From: Oceanobacillus caeni
GTDB taxonomy: Bacteria > Bacillota > Bacilli > Bacillales > Amphibacillaceae
Reading direction: 5' to 3'
Length of the DNA: 64,000 nt
Assembly: GCF_019037185.1 (NCBI RefSeq)
Contig: NZ_JAHHXM010000004.1
Span: 1 to 64,000, forward strand
The position numbers were made by a program, and so were the translations under genes. A model generated the notes under the pieces. The model saw nothing but the letters and a program-made list of their open reading frames with translations. It did not search any database and had not been told where the DNA came from. Shown here piece after piece: positions 10,245 to 19,023 of the stretch. Every line of letters begins with the position of its first letter. The first letter of the stretch is position 1.

Positions 10245-10272
10245 TTGACTGAGTGCTCATTCATCATATATT
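10245..10272 (+). promoter_or_regulatory. Sigma-A-type promoter of the fadF operon
   Basis: TTGACT (10245-10250), 16-bp spacer, TATATT (10267-10272). The FadR-like operator occupies the -35/spacer interval, so a bound repressor would block polymerase. The transcript would have about 150 nt of untranslated leader. Confidence 0.55.
10246..10263 (+). promoter_or_regulatory. FadR-type operator at the fadF promoter
   Basis: TGACTGAGTGCTCATTCA. Its reverse complement agrees at 14 of 16 informative positions with the Bacillus FadR consensus as I recall it (TGAATGANTANTCATTCA). In B. subtilis the fadF operon is a FadR target whose repression is relieved by long-chain acyl-CoA, so the placement fits. 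Confidence 0.65.
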
Positions 10273-10429
10273 ATAAGTATAACACGATAACTTCAAGATC
10301 TTTCAGATAAATGGAATCGCTAACATTAGCTTGGAATTCACTTACAAGGTTGGCGATTGTCTTAGCTATACTCATGCGGGAAGAAAGTTTTATACTTTCC
10401 TAACTGCTAAACAAAAGGGGGAGAACGAA

Positions 10430-12541
10430 ATGGAAACATTCCTAATCATCAATTGGATAGCTTTTTTAGTAGTTACGATTTATGCACTTTTCCTATTTGC
10501 AAAAGTTGTAGCTACAAGATTAGCTTATATCAAACTTGGTAAGAAATCCAAGTTTGATGGCGAGGTGAAAATGCGTTTAAAACGTGTGGGTACCATTGTC
10601 TTTGGTCAGTCCAAATTACTGAAGGATAAAAAATCGGGAACTATTCATGTCATGATGTTCTACGGATTTATCCTTGTGCAATTTGGAGCGATTGACATGT
10701 TTGTCAAAGGGCTTTCTCCAGGAAACCATTTGCCATTTGGCATGTTCTATCCGGGATTTGTCTTTTTCCAAGAACTTGTAACATTAATGATTCTCGTTGC
10801 AGTTATTTGGGCGTTCTACCGTCGTTACATTGAGAAGATTGTTCGCTTGAAAAGGGGATTTAAAGCTGGACTTGTACTTATTTTTATCGGGACATTAATG
10901 CTTTCCGTTTTATTCGGAAATGGAATGGCGATGATTTGGCATGGAGCGGAAGCGGGTTGGACAGAACCTGTTGCAAGTGTCATTGCAACGATCTTCGGTT
11001 TCTTATCTCCAGAAGCGGCGGCAGTACTTTTTTATGTCGCATGGTGGGTACATACGATTACACTATTATCTTTCTTAGTCTATGTACCACAGTCCAAACA
11101 CGCGCACTTACTTGCAGCACCAATTAATGTCTTCTTAAGTAAGAAAGTACCTGGTAAATTGGAAAAACTTGATTTCGATATGGATGAGGAATCTGAGGAA
11201 AGCGAAGAGGAAATTTCCTTTGGTGTTGGGAAGGTAGAAGACTTTGAGCAGTTCCAAATGTTGGACTTTTATGCCTGTGTAGAATGTGGACGTTGTACAG
11301 ATGTATGTCCAGCAGCCGGTACTGGTAAAATGCTTTCCCCAATGGATATTATGATCAAGCTCAGAGACCATTTAACTGAAAAAGGGGCAGCAGTTACTGG
11401 CAAATCAGCTTGGGTACCAGCATATGCATTTTCTAATACAGCTGGAAATCAAGCAAGTGCTGGTGGAGAAGCAGCTGCAACGATTCAAGAAGTAAGCCTA
11501 ATTGGTGACGTTATTACAGAAGCTGAACTTAATGCATGTACAACTTGCCGAAACTGTGAAGATGCTTGTCCAGTAACAAATGAGCATGTTGGAACAATCA
11601 TGGATATGCGTCGCTACTTAGTGATGACGGAAGGAAAGATGGATTCTGATGTACAACGTGCGGTCATGAATATCGAACGTCAAGGAAACCCATGGGGATT
11701 ATCGAAAAAAGACCGTATTAAATGGCGTGATGAAGATGAATCGATTTATGTACCGACTGTTAAAGAATTGAAAAAGGAAGGAAAAGAATTCGAATATTTA
11801 TTCTGGGTTAGTTCAATGGGGGCGTATGATAGCCGCAGTCAGAAGATTGCTATCGCATTTGCCAAACTAATGAACAAAGCGGGAATTAGCTTTGCCATTC
11901 TTGGTAACCAAGAAGCAAATTCTGGGGATACAGCACGTCGTATCGGTAATGAATTCTTATTCCAAGAAATTGCTGAGAAAAATATTAAGACATTTGAAAA
12001 ACATGGCGTGAAGAAGATTGTTACCATTGATCCACACGCTTATAATATTTTCAAAAATGAGTACCCTGATTTCGGATATGAAGCAGAGGTATATCACCAT
12101 ACGCAATTATTATATGACCTTGTGAAATCTGGAAAATTAGCACCAAAACGTGAAATTAACGAACGTTTAACATACCATGACTCTTGTTATCTAGGAAGAT
12201 ATAACGGCGTATACGACCCGCCAAGAGAAATCTTGCAATCTATTCCTGGGCTTGAATTGGTAGAAATGGATCGTAGTCGTGAAAATGGAATGTGCTGCGG
12301 GGCTGGTGGTGGCCTGATGTGGGCAGAAGATACAACTGGAAACCGTATCAACGTTGCACGTACAGAACAAGCACTAGCCGTTAATCCATCGATGATCTCA
12401 AGTGCATGTCCATTCTGTCTAACCATGTTAAGCGACGGAACCAAAGCCAAAGAAGTGGAAGAAGACATCAGTACCATGGATGTGGCTGAAATCCTAGCCC
12501 TATCTGTTTTAGTAGAAGAGAAGGAAGTAGTAATGGCATAA
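10430..12541 (+). CDS. fadF: FadF: membrane iron-sulfur (heterodisulfide-reductase-like) oxidoreductase
   Basis: 703 aa. The N-terminus (about residues 1-270) has several hydrophobic helices like the NarI/cytochrome b subunit of quinone-linked reductases. Two [4Fe-4S] ferredoxin motifs follow (CVECGRCTDVCP and CTTCRNCEDACP), then HdrD-type CCG domains (YHDSCYLGRYN, MCCGAGGGLMW). It probably passes electrons from acyl-CoA dehydrogenases, via ETF, to the quinone pool; that follows from the family and the adjacent acd genes. The frame is open upstream, but the ATG at 10430 has a perfect AGGGGGAG and yields the usual length (B. subtilis about 705 aa). First gene of the fatty/branched-acid operon. 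Confidence 0.9.
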   Translation: METFLIINWIAFLVVTIYALFLFAKVVATRLAYIKLGKKSKFDGEVKMRLKRVGTIVFGQSKLLKDKKSGTIHVMMFYGFILVQFGAIDMFVKGLSPGNHLPFGMFYPGFVFFQELVTLMILVAVIWAFYRRYIEKIVRLKRGFKAGLVLIFIGTLMLSVLFGNGMAMIWHGAEAGWTEPVASVIATIFGFLSPEAAAVLFYVAWWVHTITLLSFLVYVPQSKHAHLLAAPINVFLSKKVPGKLEKLDFDMDEESEESEEEISFGVGKVEDFEQFQMLDFYACVECGRCTDVCPAAGTGKMLSPMDIMIKLRDHLTEKGAAVTGKSAWVPAYAFSNTAGNQASAGGEAAATIQEVSLIGDVITEAELNACTTCRNCEDACPVTNEHVGTIMDMRRYLVMTEGKMDSDVQRAVMNIERQGNPWGLSKKDRIKWRDEDESIYVPTVKELKKEGKEFEYLFWVSSMGAYDSRSQKIAIAFAKLMNKAGISFAILGNQEANSGDTARRIGNEFLFQEIAEKNIKTFEKHGVKKIVTIDPHAYNIFKNEYPDFGYEAEVYHHTQLLYDLVKSGKLAPKREINERLTYHDSCYLGRYNGVYDPPREILQSIPGLELVEMDRSRENGMCCGAGGGLMWAEDTTGNRINVARTEQALAVNPSMISSACPFCLTMLSDGTKAKEVEEDISTMDVAEILALSVLVEEKEVVMA

Positions 12542-12550
12542 GTTAGTATG

Positions 12551-12575
12551 AAAGGGGGAAACAACATCCCCCTTT
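12551..12575 (+). other. Intra-operon hairpin between fadF and the thiolase gene
   Basis: AAAGGGGG and CCCCCTTT arms around a 9-nt loop. There is no T-run, so a processing site or transcript-stability element is more likely than a terminator. Confidence 0.45.
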
Positions 12576-12591
12576 CTGAAAGTAAGGAAAC

Positions 12592-12609
12592 TGAACGAAT
12601 GCTCAGTCG
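12592..12609 (+). promoter_or_regulatory. Second FadR-like box before the thiolase gene
   Basis: TGAACGAATGCTCAGTCG. It matches 12 of 16 informative positions of the FadR consensus and 13 of 17 positions of the reverse complement of the box at 10246-10263. No convincing promoter was seen beside it. It could act as an auxiliary operator or roadblock. Confidence 0.4.
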
Positions 12610-12641
12610 GTCAAATTTATATATAAAAAGGGGAGTTTTAA

Positions 12642-13829
12642 GTGAAGAAAACCGTAATCGTTTCTGGAGCAAGAACACCTTTTGGAAAATTTGGAGGAGC
12701 CCTAAAAGCTTTAACTGCACCTCAACTAGGCGGAAAAGTGATAGAAGAAGCATTAAATCGAGCGGAATTAGACGGGTCAGAAGTAGATGAAGTCATTATC
12801 GGAACTGTACTACAAGGTGGTCAAGGACAAATCCCGTCTCGCCAAGCAGCAAGGGAAGCAGGAATCCCTTGGGAAGTAAAAACAGAAACGATTAATAAAG
12901 TCTGTGCCTCAGGATTAAGAGCTGTTACATTAGCCGATCAGCTTATTCGCTTAGGAGACGAAGAAGTGATCGTTGCCGGTGGAATGGAAAGTATGTCCAA
13001 TGCACCATATTTCATGCCAGACGCAAGATGGGGGAGTCGAATGGGAGATAGTAAGATAAAAGATTTAATGATTCATGATGGATTATCATGCTCCTTTACA
13101 GGCGTTCACATGGGGACATACGGGAATTCCACAGCAGAAGAATTTAACCTAACAAGAGAAGCTCAAGACGAATGGGCATACCGAAGCCATATGAAAGCAA
13201 TCGAAGCAATAGAATCTGGGAAATTTAAAGAGGAAATCGTTGCTGTTGAAATCCCGCAACGTAAGAGTAATCCAATTCTAGTAGATACAGATGAAGCTCC
13301 AAGAAAAGATACAACAGTTGAAAAACTTGCAACCTTACGCCCAGCTTTTGATAAAGATGGAACAATCACTGCCGGGAACGCACCAGGAATTAACGATGGC
13401 GCAGGTGCATTTGTTTTAATGTCGGATGAGAAAGCTGAAAGATTAGGGAAAACTCCATTAGCTACTATTATAGGTCATGCAGAAGTCGCGGTAGAAGCGA
13501 AGAACTTTCCACAAACGCCGGGGGTTGTTATCAATAGACTATTAGAAAAGACGGGGTATTCCATTGAGGATATAGATTTATTTGAAATTAATGAAGCATT
13601 TGCTGCTGTAGCATTAGCAAGTGGGCTAATAGCTAAGGTGGATCCGGAGAAACTAAATGTAAATGGTGGTGCGGTTGCACTAGGGCATCCAATAGGAGCT
13701 AGTGGTGCACGTATTATCCTAACGTTAATTTACGAATTAAAACGACGGGGTGGAGGACTGGGAATTGCTGCAATTTGTAGTGGTGGCGGTCAAGGAGATG
13801 CCATCTTAATTGAAGTGCCAAAACAATAA
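12642..13829 (+). CDS. Acetyl-CoA C-acetyltransferase (thiolase)
   Basis: 395 aa thiolase. It condenses two acetyl-CoA or, in degradation, cleaves 3-ketoacyl-CoA. Catalytic residues are visible: Cys88 ([11 protein letters not shown]), the His of GHPIGASG near 348, and the Cys of CSGGGQG near 381. NEAFAAV is the fourth signature. The start is a GTG (12642) behind AAAAGGGGAG. It resembles MmgA/ThlA more than FadA; substrate length cannot be told from sequence. It sits 100 bp after fadF and 44 bp before the hydroxyacyl-CoA dehydrogenase, so the two steps of the cycle are adjacent. Confidence 0.92.
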   Translation: MKKTVIVSGARTPFGKFGGALKALTAPQLGGKVIEEALNRAELDGSEVDEVIIGTVLQGGQGQIPSRQAAREAGIPWEVKTETINKVCASGLRAVTLADQLIRLGDEEVIVAGGMESMSNAPYFMPDARWGSRMGDSKIKDLMIHDGLSCSFTGVHMGTYGNSTAEEFNLTREAQDEWAYRSHMKAIEAIESGKFKEEIVAVEIPQRKSNPILVDTDEAPRKDTTVEKLATLRPAFDKDGTITAGNAPGINDGAGAFVLMSDEKAERLGKTPLATIIGHAEVAVEAKNFPQTPGVVINRLLEKTGYSIEDIDLFEINEAFAAVALASGLIAKVDPEKLNVNGGAVALGHPIGASGARIILTLIYELKRRGGGLGIAAICSGGGQGDAILIEVPKQ

Positions 13830-13873
13830 TTCAAGTAAAGTATTAATCTATTTAAAAATTTGGAGGCAAAAAA

Positions 13874-14725
13874 ATGAGCATTCAAAAAGTAATGGTAGTT
13901 GGTGCAGGACAAATGGGCTCAGGTATCGCACAAGTATTTGCTCAATCTGGCTATGAAGTTATATTAAATGATCTAAATCAAGAAGCATTGCAAAAGGGGA
14001 TTCGCTTTATTGAGAAGGTTTTAAGTAAAGATGTTGCAAAAGGAAAGATAACGGAAAAAAACAAAGCGGATGCATTAAGTCGATTATCTACTTCTGAAAG
14101 GATAAAAGATGCTGGAGATTGTGACCTTGTCGTTGAGGCGATTGTGGAGAGTATGGAAGCGAAGATGAGTGTTTTTAAGGAATTAGATCAAATTGCTCCG
14201 AAGCATACCATATTAGCATCCAATACGTCTTCGCTTCCGATAACAGAAATTGCAGCGGTAACCAATCGTCCGGAAAAGGTAATCGGGATGCATTTTATGA
14301 ATCCAGTTCCAGTGATGAAGTTAGTGGAAATTATTAGAGGGCTTGCGACGAGTGATGAAACATATAACACTATTGCTTATACTTCGAAACAATTAAATAA
14401 GATATCGGTGGAAGTGAATGATTTCCCTGGTTTCGTATCGAATCGGATTTTATTACCGATGATTAATGAGGCAATTTATACCGTCTATGAGGGGGTTGCC
14501 TCACCAGAAGATGTAGATACAGTAATGAAATTAGGGATGAATCATCCAATGGGACCACTTCAATTAGCCGATTTTATTGGATTAGATACATGCTTATCCA
14601 TTATGGAAGTTCTTCACGAAGGATTGGGGGACAGTAAATACCGCCCATGTCCATTACTTCGAAAATATGTAAAAGCTGGGTGGCTCGGTAAGAAAACGGC
14701 TAGAGGATTTTATGAATATAGTTAA
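13874..14725 (+). CDS. 3-hydroxybutyryl-CoA dehydrogenase
   Basis: 283 aa NAD(P)-dependent short-chain 3-hydroxyacyl-CoA dehydrogenase (MmgB/Hbd type). The N-terminal Rossmann motif is [19 protein letters not shown]. The catalytic region shows [13 protein letters not shown] and [19 protein letters not shown] with the conserved His and Asn. The C-terminal helical domain contains [19 protein letters not shown]. The ATG is preceded by GGAGGC. It oxidises (S)-3-hydroxyacyl-CoA to the 3-keto form used by the preceding thiolase. Confidence 0.95.
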   Translation: MSIQKVMVVGAGQMGSGIAQVFAQSGYEVILNDLNQEALQKGIRFIEKVLSKDVAKGKITEKNKADALSRLSTSERIKDAGDCDLVVEAIVESMEAKMSVFKELDQIAPKHTILASNTSSLPITEIAAVTNRPEKVIGMHFMNPVPVMKLVEIIRGLATSDETYNTIAYTSKQLNKISVEVNDFPGFVSNRILLPMINEAIYTVYEGVASPEDVDTVMKLGMNHPMGPLQLADFIGLDTCLSIMEVLHEGLGDSKYRPCPLLRKYVKAGWLGKKTARGFYEYS

Positions 14726-14750
14726 TTGCACCTAATAGGGGGCTGTACAG

Positions 14751-15881
14751 ATGGAGCTACGTTTTACAGAAGAACAAGAAATGATATGTAAGATGGTCCG
14801 TGGTTTTACTGAGAAAGAAGTAGCCAAAGAGATTGGTAGGATGGAAACAGAGGATCGATTTCCAAAAGAAATAGTTGAGAAAATGGGGAAACTCGGTTTA
14901 ATGGGGATTTCCATTCCAGAAAAGTATGGTGGGAGTGGGATGGATTTCACTACTTATATCATTGCTATTCATGAATTGTCTAAAGTAAGTCCCGTATTAG
15001 GGGTAATACTATCGGTTCACTCTTCTGTTGGCACCAATCCGATTCTTAATTTTGGCACTGATGAACAGAAAAGGCACTACATTCCAAAACTAGCATCAGG
15101 GGAATATTTAGGGGCTTTTGCATTGACAGAGCCAGGTTCCGGTTCAGATGTGAAAAGCTTAAAAACAACCGCAAAAGATAATGGCGATCATTTCGTGTTA
15201 AATGGATCAAAAGTCTTTATAACCAATGGTGGGGAAGCGGATACGTATATTACTTTTGCTAGAACAGAGAAAGATGAAATTAGTGCCTTTATTGTGGAAA
15301 AAGACGCTAATGGACTGCAGATAGGGAAAAAAGAAAAGAAAATGGGGCTCCACGGTTCTAACACGGTACAGTTAAGCTTTGACAATTGTATCGTTCCAAA
15401 AAAACAGCTTTTAGGTAAATTAGGGGAAGGATTTAAGATTGCCATGTCTAACTTAAATGTAGGGCGAATTGGCATTGGCGCACAATCCCTTGGTATTGCA
15501 GAAGGGGCATTACAACATGCGATTGACTATGCAAAAGAAAGACAACAATTTGGCAAACCGATTGCAGCAAACCAAGGAATATCTTTTAAATTAGCTGATA
15601 TGGCAACGGAAGTAGAGGCAGCGAAACTGTTAGTCTACCATGCGGCATCTCTAGTGGATAGAGGCCAAAATTGCGCTAAAGAGGCATCCATGGCGAAAAT
15701 GTATGCTTCCAATACAGCTATGAGATTAGCAATCGAAGCAGTGCAAATCTTTGGCGGAAACGGATATACAGAAGACTTCCCGATAGAACGATACTTCCGC
15801 GATGCAAAGGTAACGCAAATCTATGAGGGAACAAATGAGATTCAACATATAGTTATAGCAAATCAATTACTAAATAACTGA
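14751..15881 (+). CDS. Acyl-CoA dehydrogenase (first of a tandem pair)
   Basis: 376 aa FAD enzyme of the short/branched-chain acyl-CoA dehydrogenase family. Motifs: the FAD/substrate loop AFALTEPGSGSDVKSLKTTA, the WIT-equivalent VFITNGGEADTYITFA, and the C-terminal catalytic-base segment [10 protein letters not shown] carrying the conserved Glu. AGGGGG lies 8 nt before the ATG. It is clearly paralogous to the next gene; the two may split chain length or branching (for example isobutyryl versus butyryl). Electrons would leave through ETF and probably FadF. Confidence 0.95.
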   Translation: MELRFTEEQEMICKMVRGFTEKEVAKEIGRMETEDRFPKEIVEKMGKLGLMGISIPEKYGGSGMDFTTYIIAIHELSKVSPVLGVILSVHSSVGTNPILNFGTDEQKRHYIPKLASGEYLGAFALTEPGSGSDVKSLKTTAKDNGDHFVLNGSKVFITNGGEADTYITFARTEKDEISAFIVEKDANGLQIGKKEKKMGLHGSNTVQLSFDNCIVPKKQLLGKLGEGFKIAMSNLNVGRIGIGAQSLGIAEGALQHAIDYAKERQQFGKPIAANQGISFKLADMATEVEAAKLLVYHAASLVDRGQNCAKEASMAKMYASNTAMRLAIEAVQIFGGNGYTEDFPIERYFRDAKVTQIYEGTNEIQHIVIANQLLNN

Positions 15882-15906
15882 TTTATAGAAACGAGGGGGA
15901 TAAATA

Positions 15907-17046
15907 GTGAATTTCCAATTAACAGAAGAACAACAAATGTTAAGAAAAATGGTCCGAGATTTTGCAGAAAACGAAGTAGAACCTACAGCAGCAGAACGTG
16001 ATGAAGAAGAACGTTTTGATAGAAGCATATTCGACAAAATGGCTGAGCTCGGTTTAACAGGAATCCCTTGGCCAGAAGAGTACGGTGGGATTGAATCAGA
16101 TTATGTGAGCTATGTCATCGCAGTGGAAGAATTGTCGCGAGTATGTGCCTCAACAGGAGTTACCTTATCTGCACATCTTTCCCTAGCAAGTTGGCCAATT
16201 TTTAAATATGGAAATGAACAGCAAAAGAAAAACTTCCTAACGCGTCTAGCAACTGGTGAAGCATTAGGAGCGTATGCTTTATCTGAGCCGGGAGCTGGAA
16301 GTGACGTTGCTTCAATGAAAACAGTCGCGAAAAGAGATGGCAACGATTACATCTTAAGTGGAAGTAAAGTATGGATTACAAACGGTGGAGTAGCAGATAT
16401 TTATATTGTATTCGCAAAGACCGATTCAGATGCAAAGCATAAAGGGATTAGTGCGTTTATAGTGGAAAAAGGAACAGAGGGATTCTCTTTTGGTAAGAAA
16501 GAAAAGAAACTCGGTATTCGTTCATCCCCGACGACAGAACTTATTTTTGAAAATTGCCGTATACCGAAAGAGAACATGTTAGGTGCAGAAGGTGACGGAT
16601 TTAAAATTGCCATGACTACACTGGACGGTGGAAGAAATGGAATTGCGGCTCAAGCCCTTGGAATTGCACAAGGTGCTCTTGATGCAGCCGTGAACTATGC
16701 AAAAGAACGTGAACAATTTGGTAAACCAATTGCAGCAAACCAAGGAATTTCTTTTAAACTTGCAGACATGGCTACCGAAATAGAAGCTGCAAGACTATTA
16801 ACATATCAAGCAGCCTGGCTAGAATCAGAAGGTCTTCCATATGGAAAAGCATCGGCCATGTCGAAACTCTTTGCTGGAGATACCGCAATGAAAGTAACGG
16901 TGGAAGCAGTTCAAATCTTTGGTGGCTATGGTTATACGAAAGATTATCCTGTTGAGCGCTATATGCGTGATGCAAAAATCACACAAATTTATGAAGGTAC
17001 CAATGAAATCCAACGATTGGTTATCGGAAGAATGGTTACTAAATAA
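15907..17046 (+). CDS. Acyl-CoA dehydrogenase (second of a tandem pair)
   Basis: 379 aa, same family as the preceding gene: [36 protein letters not shown], and [17 protein letters not shown] with the catalytic Glu. It starts at a GTG (15907) 9 nt after GAGGGGG. It resembles B. subtilis AcdA/MmgC, and acdA also follows fadF in B. subtilis. The duplication next to icmF suggests separate roles in fatty-acid and branched-chain acyl-CoA oxidation; this is inference. Confidence 0.95.
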   Translation: MNFQLTEEQQMLRKMVRDFAENEVEPTAAERDEEERFDRSIFDKMAELGLTGIPWPEEYGGIESDYVSYVIAVEELSRVCASTGVTLSAHLSLASWPIFKYGNEQQKKNFLTRLATGEALGAYALSEPGAGSDVASMKTVAKRDGNDYILSGSKVWITNGGVADIYIVFAKTDSDAKHKGISAFIVEKGTEGFSFGKKEKKLGIRSSPTTELIFENCRIPKENMLGAEGDGFKIAMTTLDGGRNGIAAQALGIAQGALDAAVNYAKEREQFGKPIAANQGISFKLADMATEIEAARLLTYQAAWLESEGLPYGKASAMSKLFAGDTAMKVTVEAVQIFGGYGYTKDYPVERYMRDAKITQIYEGTNEIQRLVIGRMVTK

Positions 17047-17073
17047 TTAATTGGTGATAAAGATAGGCGAATA

Positions 17074-17330
17074 CCGATATTCCTGGAGTGAATGCTGATA
17101 TCCCAGGATAAGTGCCGATATTCCTGGAGTGAATGCTGATATCCCAGGATAAGTGCCGATATTCTGGGGATGAATGCTGATATCCCGAGATTAGTACCGA
17201 TATTCTGGTGGTGAATGCTGATATCTCGGGATAAGTGCCGATATTCCGGTGGTGAATGCTGATATCTCGAGATTAGTGCCGATATACCTGGGGTGAATGC
17301 TGATATCTCGGAATGAATACTGATATTTCA
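17074..17330. repeat. 41-bp tandem array (about 6 copies) made of two ~20-bp half units
   Basis: Repeat starts (CCGATATTC or its variant) fall at 17074, 17115, 17156, 17197, 17238, 17279 and a last partial near 17320: an exact 41-bp period. Each unit contains two related halves, CCGATATTCCTGG...GTGAATG and CTGATATCCCAGGAT...AGTG, offset by 21 and 20 bp. CCAGGA and TCCTGG can pair, so a transcript could form serial hairpins. Copies diverge mainly at the CC(T/G)GG and CC(C/G)AG positions. The period is not a multiple of 3, and no frame is conserved. The array lies inside the fad/icm gene cluster. Confidence 0.9.
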
Positions 17331-17459
17331 GAAAGGTGGCCGCCCGAAGACCTTTTTAGCAGATATAGGCCCTGTACTAGAAGTCTATTTGGGCTTCGGA
17401 TAAAAATACAACAACCTTACCAAATGAACGAATAGATGTAATTTGAAAGGAAGTAAAAA
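17331..17459 (+). other. Rest of the acd-meaB intergenic region
   Basis: It holds a weak long-range stem (CCGAAG near 17344, CTTCGG near 17395) and a TGAACGAAT half-site at 17425 that resembles half of the FadR box. No terminator with a T-run and no convincing promoter is visible, so read-through from the acyl-CoA dehydrogenase genes into meaB is possible. Confidence 0.4.
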
Positions 17460-18401
17460 ATGCATGAAATAGTAGAACGGATAAAAAACAAGGAAGTGCG
17501 TGCATTAGCAAGAGCAATCACAATGGTAGAAAATGACCATTCTGACAAATTAGAACTTCTTAGTGATGTCTTTTCTTTACAAAAGCAAGCAATATATGTA
17601 GGGTTAACAGGCTCTCCGGGTGCTGGGAAAAGTTCCCTTGTGAATCGGTTAATCTCACAGATTCGAAAGGAAGGAAAAACGGTTGCTGTCATAGCGGTTG
17701 ACCCAACAAGCCCATTTAGTGGAGGAGCATTACTAGGGGATCGGGTTCGAATGAATGAACATTTTATCGATGATGGTGTGTACATAAGAAGTATGGCAAC
17801 ACGTGGTAGCTTAGGTGGACTTGCGCGGGCAACTAAAGATGCCGTTCGAATATGTGATGCGTTTGGATTTGATGTTGTCATTGTTGAAACCGTTGGGGTA
17901 GGCCAATCGGAATTAGACATTATGAAAATAGTAGATACAACAGCTGTTGTCTTAACTCCTAATAGTGGAGATGTTCTACAAATTTTTAAAGCAGGAATCA
18001 TGGAAATCGCTGATCTATTTGTTATAAACAAAGCGGATTTAGATGGGGTTAGAAAGCTGAAGCGGTTATTAAGGGAACTTGTCATGATGACTGCAACGGA
18101 AGATCATATGGTAGAGATTGTGAAAACAATAACCACCCAAAACGAAGGTATAGATGAATTATGGGAGAAAATCAAGAAACATCACGATTATTTATATTCG
18201 ACACAAGAAGGAAAACGAAAAAGGAATGCTCAATTCGAATTAGAGGTATACGAGTTAATTCGAGAAGAAATTTGGCGCGAGGTGAAAACCTTTATTGAGC
18301 ATGATCATGACAACCTTCCAGCAATGGAATCAAATAATGATCCGTACAAGCAAGCGAAAGATTTATTAGTGAAGTGGAAGGAGGCCAAAAAGATTGAATA
18401 A
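17460..18401 (+). CDS. meaB: MeaB/ArgK family G-protein chaperone
   Basis: 313 aa SIMIBI-class GTPase that gates cofactor loading and protects B12-dependent acyl-CoA mutases. Walker A is [37 protein letters not shown] is the switch region typical of MeaB. VETVGVGQSELDI and NKADL complete the G motifs. The C-terminal arm is helical. It overlaps the TetR gene by 8 bp. The mutase in this cluster, IcmF, already carries its own fused G-domain, so this free MeaB is either an extra chaperone or serves a methylmalonyl-CoA mutase encoded elsewhere. Confidence 0.93.
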   Translation: MHEIVERIKNKEVRALARAITMVENDHSDKLELLSDVFSLQKQAIYVGLTGSPGAGKSSLVNRLISQIRKEGKTVAVIAVDPTSPFSGGALLGDRVRMNEHFIDDGVYIRSMATRGSLGGLARATKDAVRICDAFGFDVVIVETVGVGQSELDIMKIVDTTAVVLTPNSGDVLQIFKAGIMEIADLFVINKADLDGVRKLKRLLRELVMMTATEDHMVEIVKTITTQNEGIDELWEKIKKHHDYLYSTQEGKRKRNAQFELEVYELIREEIWREVKTFIEHDHDNLPAMESNNDPYKQAKDLLVKWKEAKKIE

Positions 18402-19005
18402 AAATAAAGTGGTATCAAACGTAAAGGACCAGGAACTTATAAAAAAACGACGGGACCAAATGATAAAAGGCGCTATTACGTTATTTAAAGAAAAGGGCTT
18501 TCATCGAACAACAACAAGAGAAATTGCAAAAGCATCTGGTTTTAGTATTGGAACACTTTATGAATACATTCGAACGAAAGAAGATGTCTTATATTTAACT
18601 TGTGATGCGATATATGAACAAGTCCGAGAACGAATAGAGAATGCTTTTGAATTAGAGCAGCCTTCCCGCGAGAGTTTAGTGAAAGTTATTGAATCCTATT
18701 TTTATTTAATGGATGAATTACAAGAGGAAATTTTAATTCTATATCAGGAAGCGAAGTCTTTAAAGCAAGAAACAAGAGGTTATATTTTGCAAAAAGAGCG
18801 GTATATGGTGAATATACTGGAAAAGGTAATTCTAAATTGTATTCCTGAACAAATAACGAAGCAAGAAGCGATTATTTTAGCGAATAATATTTTTGTTCAA
18901 GGTCATATGTGGGGATTTCGCAGATGGATTTTACAAAAGCAATTTTCACTTGAAGAGTATATTCATTTGCAAATCAATGCGATTTTAAAGGCCGCTGAAA
19001 AGTAA
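18394..19005 (+). CDS. TetR-family transcriptional regulator
   Basis: 203 aa. The N-terminal TetR helix-turn-helix is IKGAITLFKEKGFHRTTTREIAKASGFSIGTLYEYIRTKEDVLYL (about 25-70). The C-terminal ligand domain is helical and Gln/Glu-rich. It starts at a TTG (18394) that overlaps the end of meaB; GGAAGGAGG lies upstream and fits this start. Located between meaB and icmF, it is a good candidate local regulator of the acyl-CoA operon, probably sensing an acyl-CoA. Its HTH differs from B. subtilis FadR (YsiA), so it may not be the protein that reads the FadR-like boxes. Confidence 0.88.
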   Translation: MNKNKVVSNVKDQELIKKRRDQMIKGAITLFKEKGFHRTTTREIAKASGFSIGTLYEYIRTKEDVLYLTCDAIYEQVRERIENAFELEQPSRESLVKVIESYFYLMDELQEEILILYQEAKSLKQETRGYILQKERYMVNILEKVILNCIPEQITKQEAIILANNIFVQGHMWGFRRWILQKQFSLEEYIHLQINAILKAAEK

Positions 19006-19023
19006 ATGGAAGGGGGAAATACA

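Noticed and set aside
17425-17442. Third FadR box before meaB
   Set aside because: Only the half-site TGAACGAAT matches; the other half does not.
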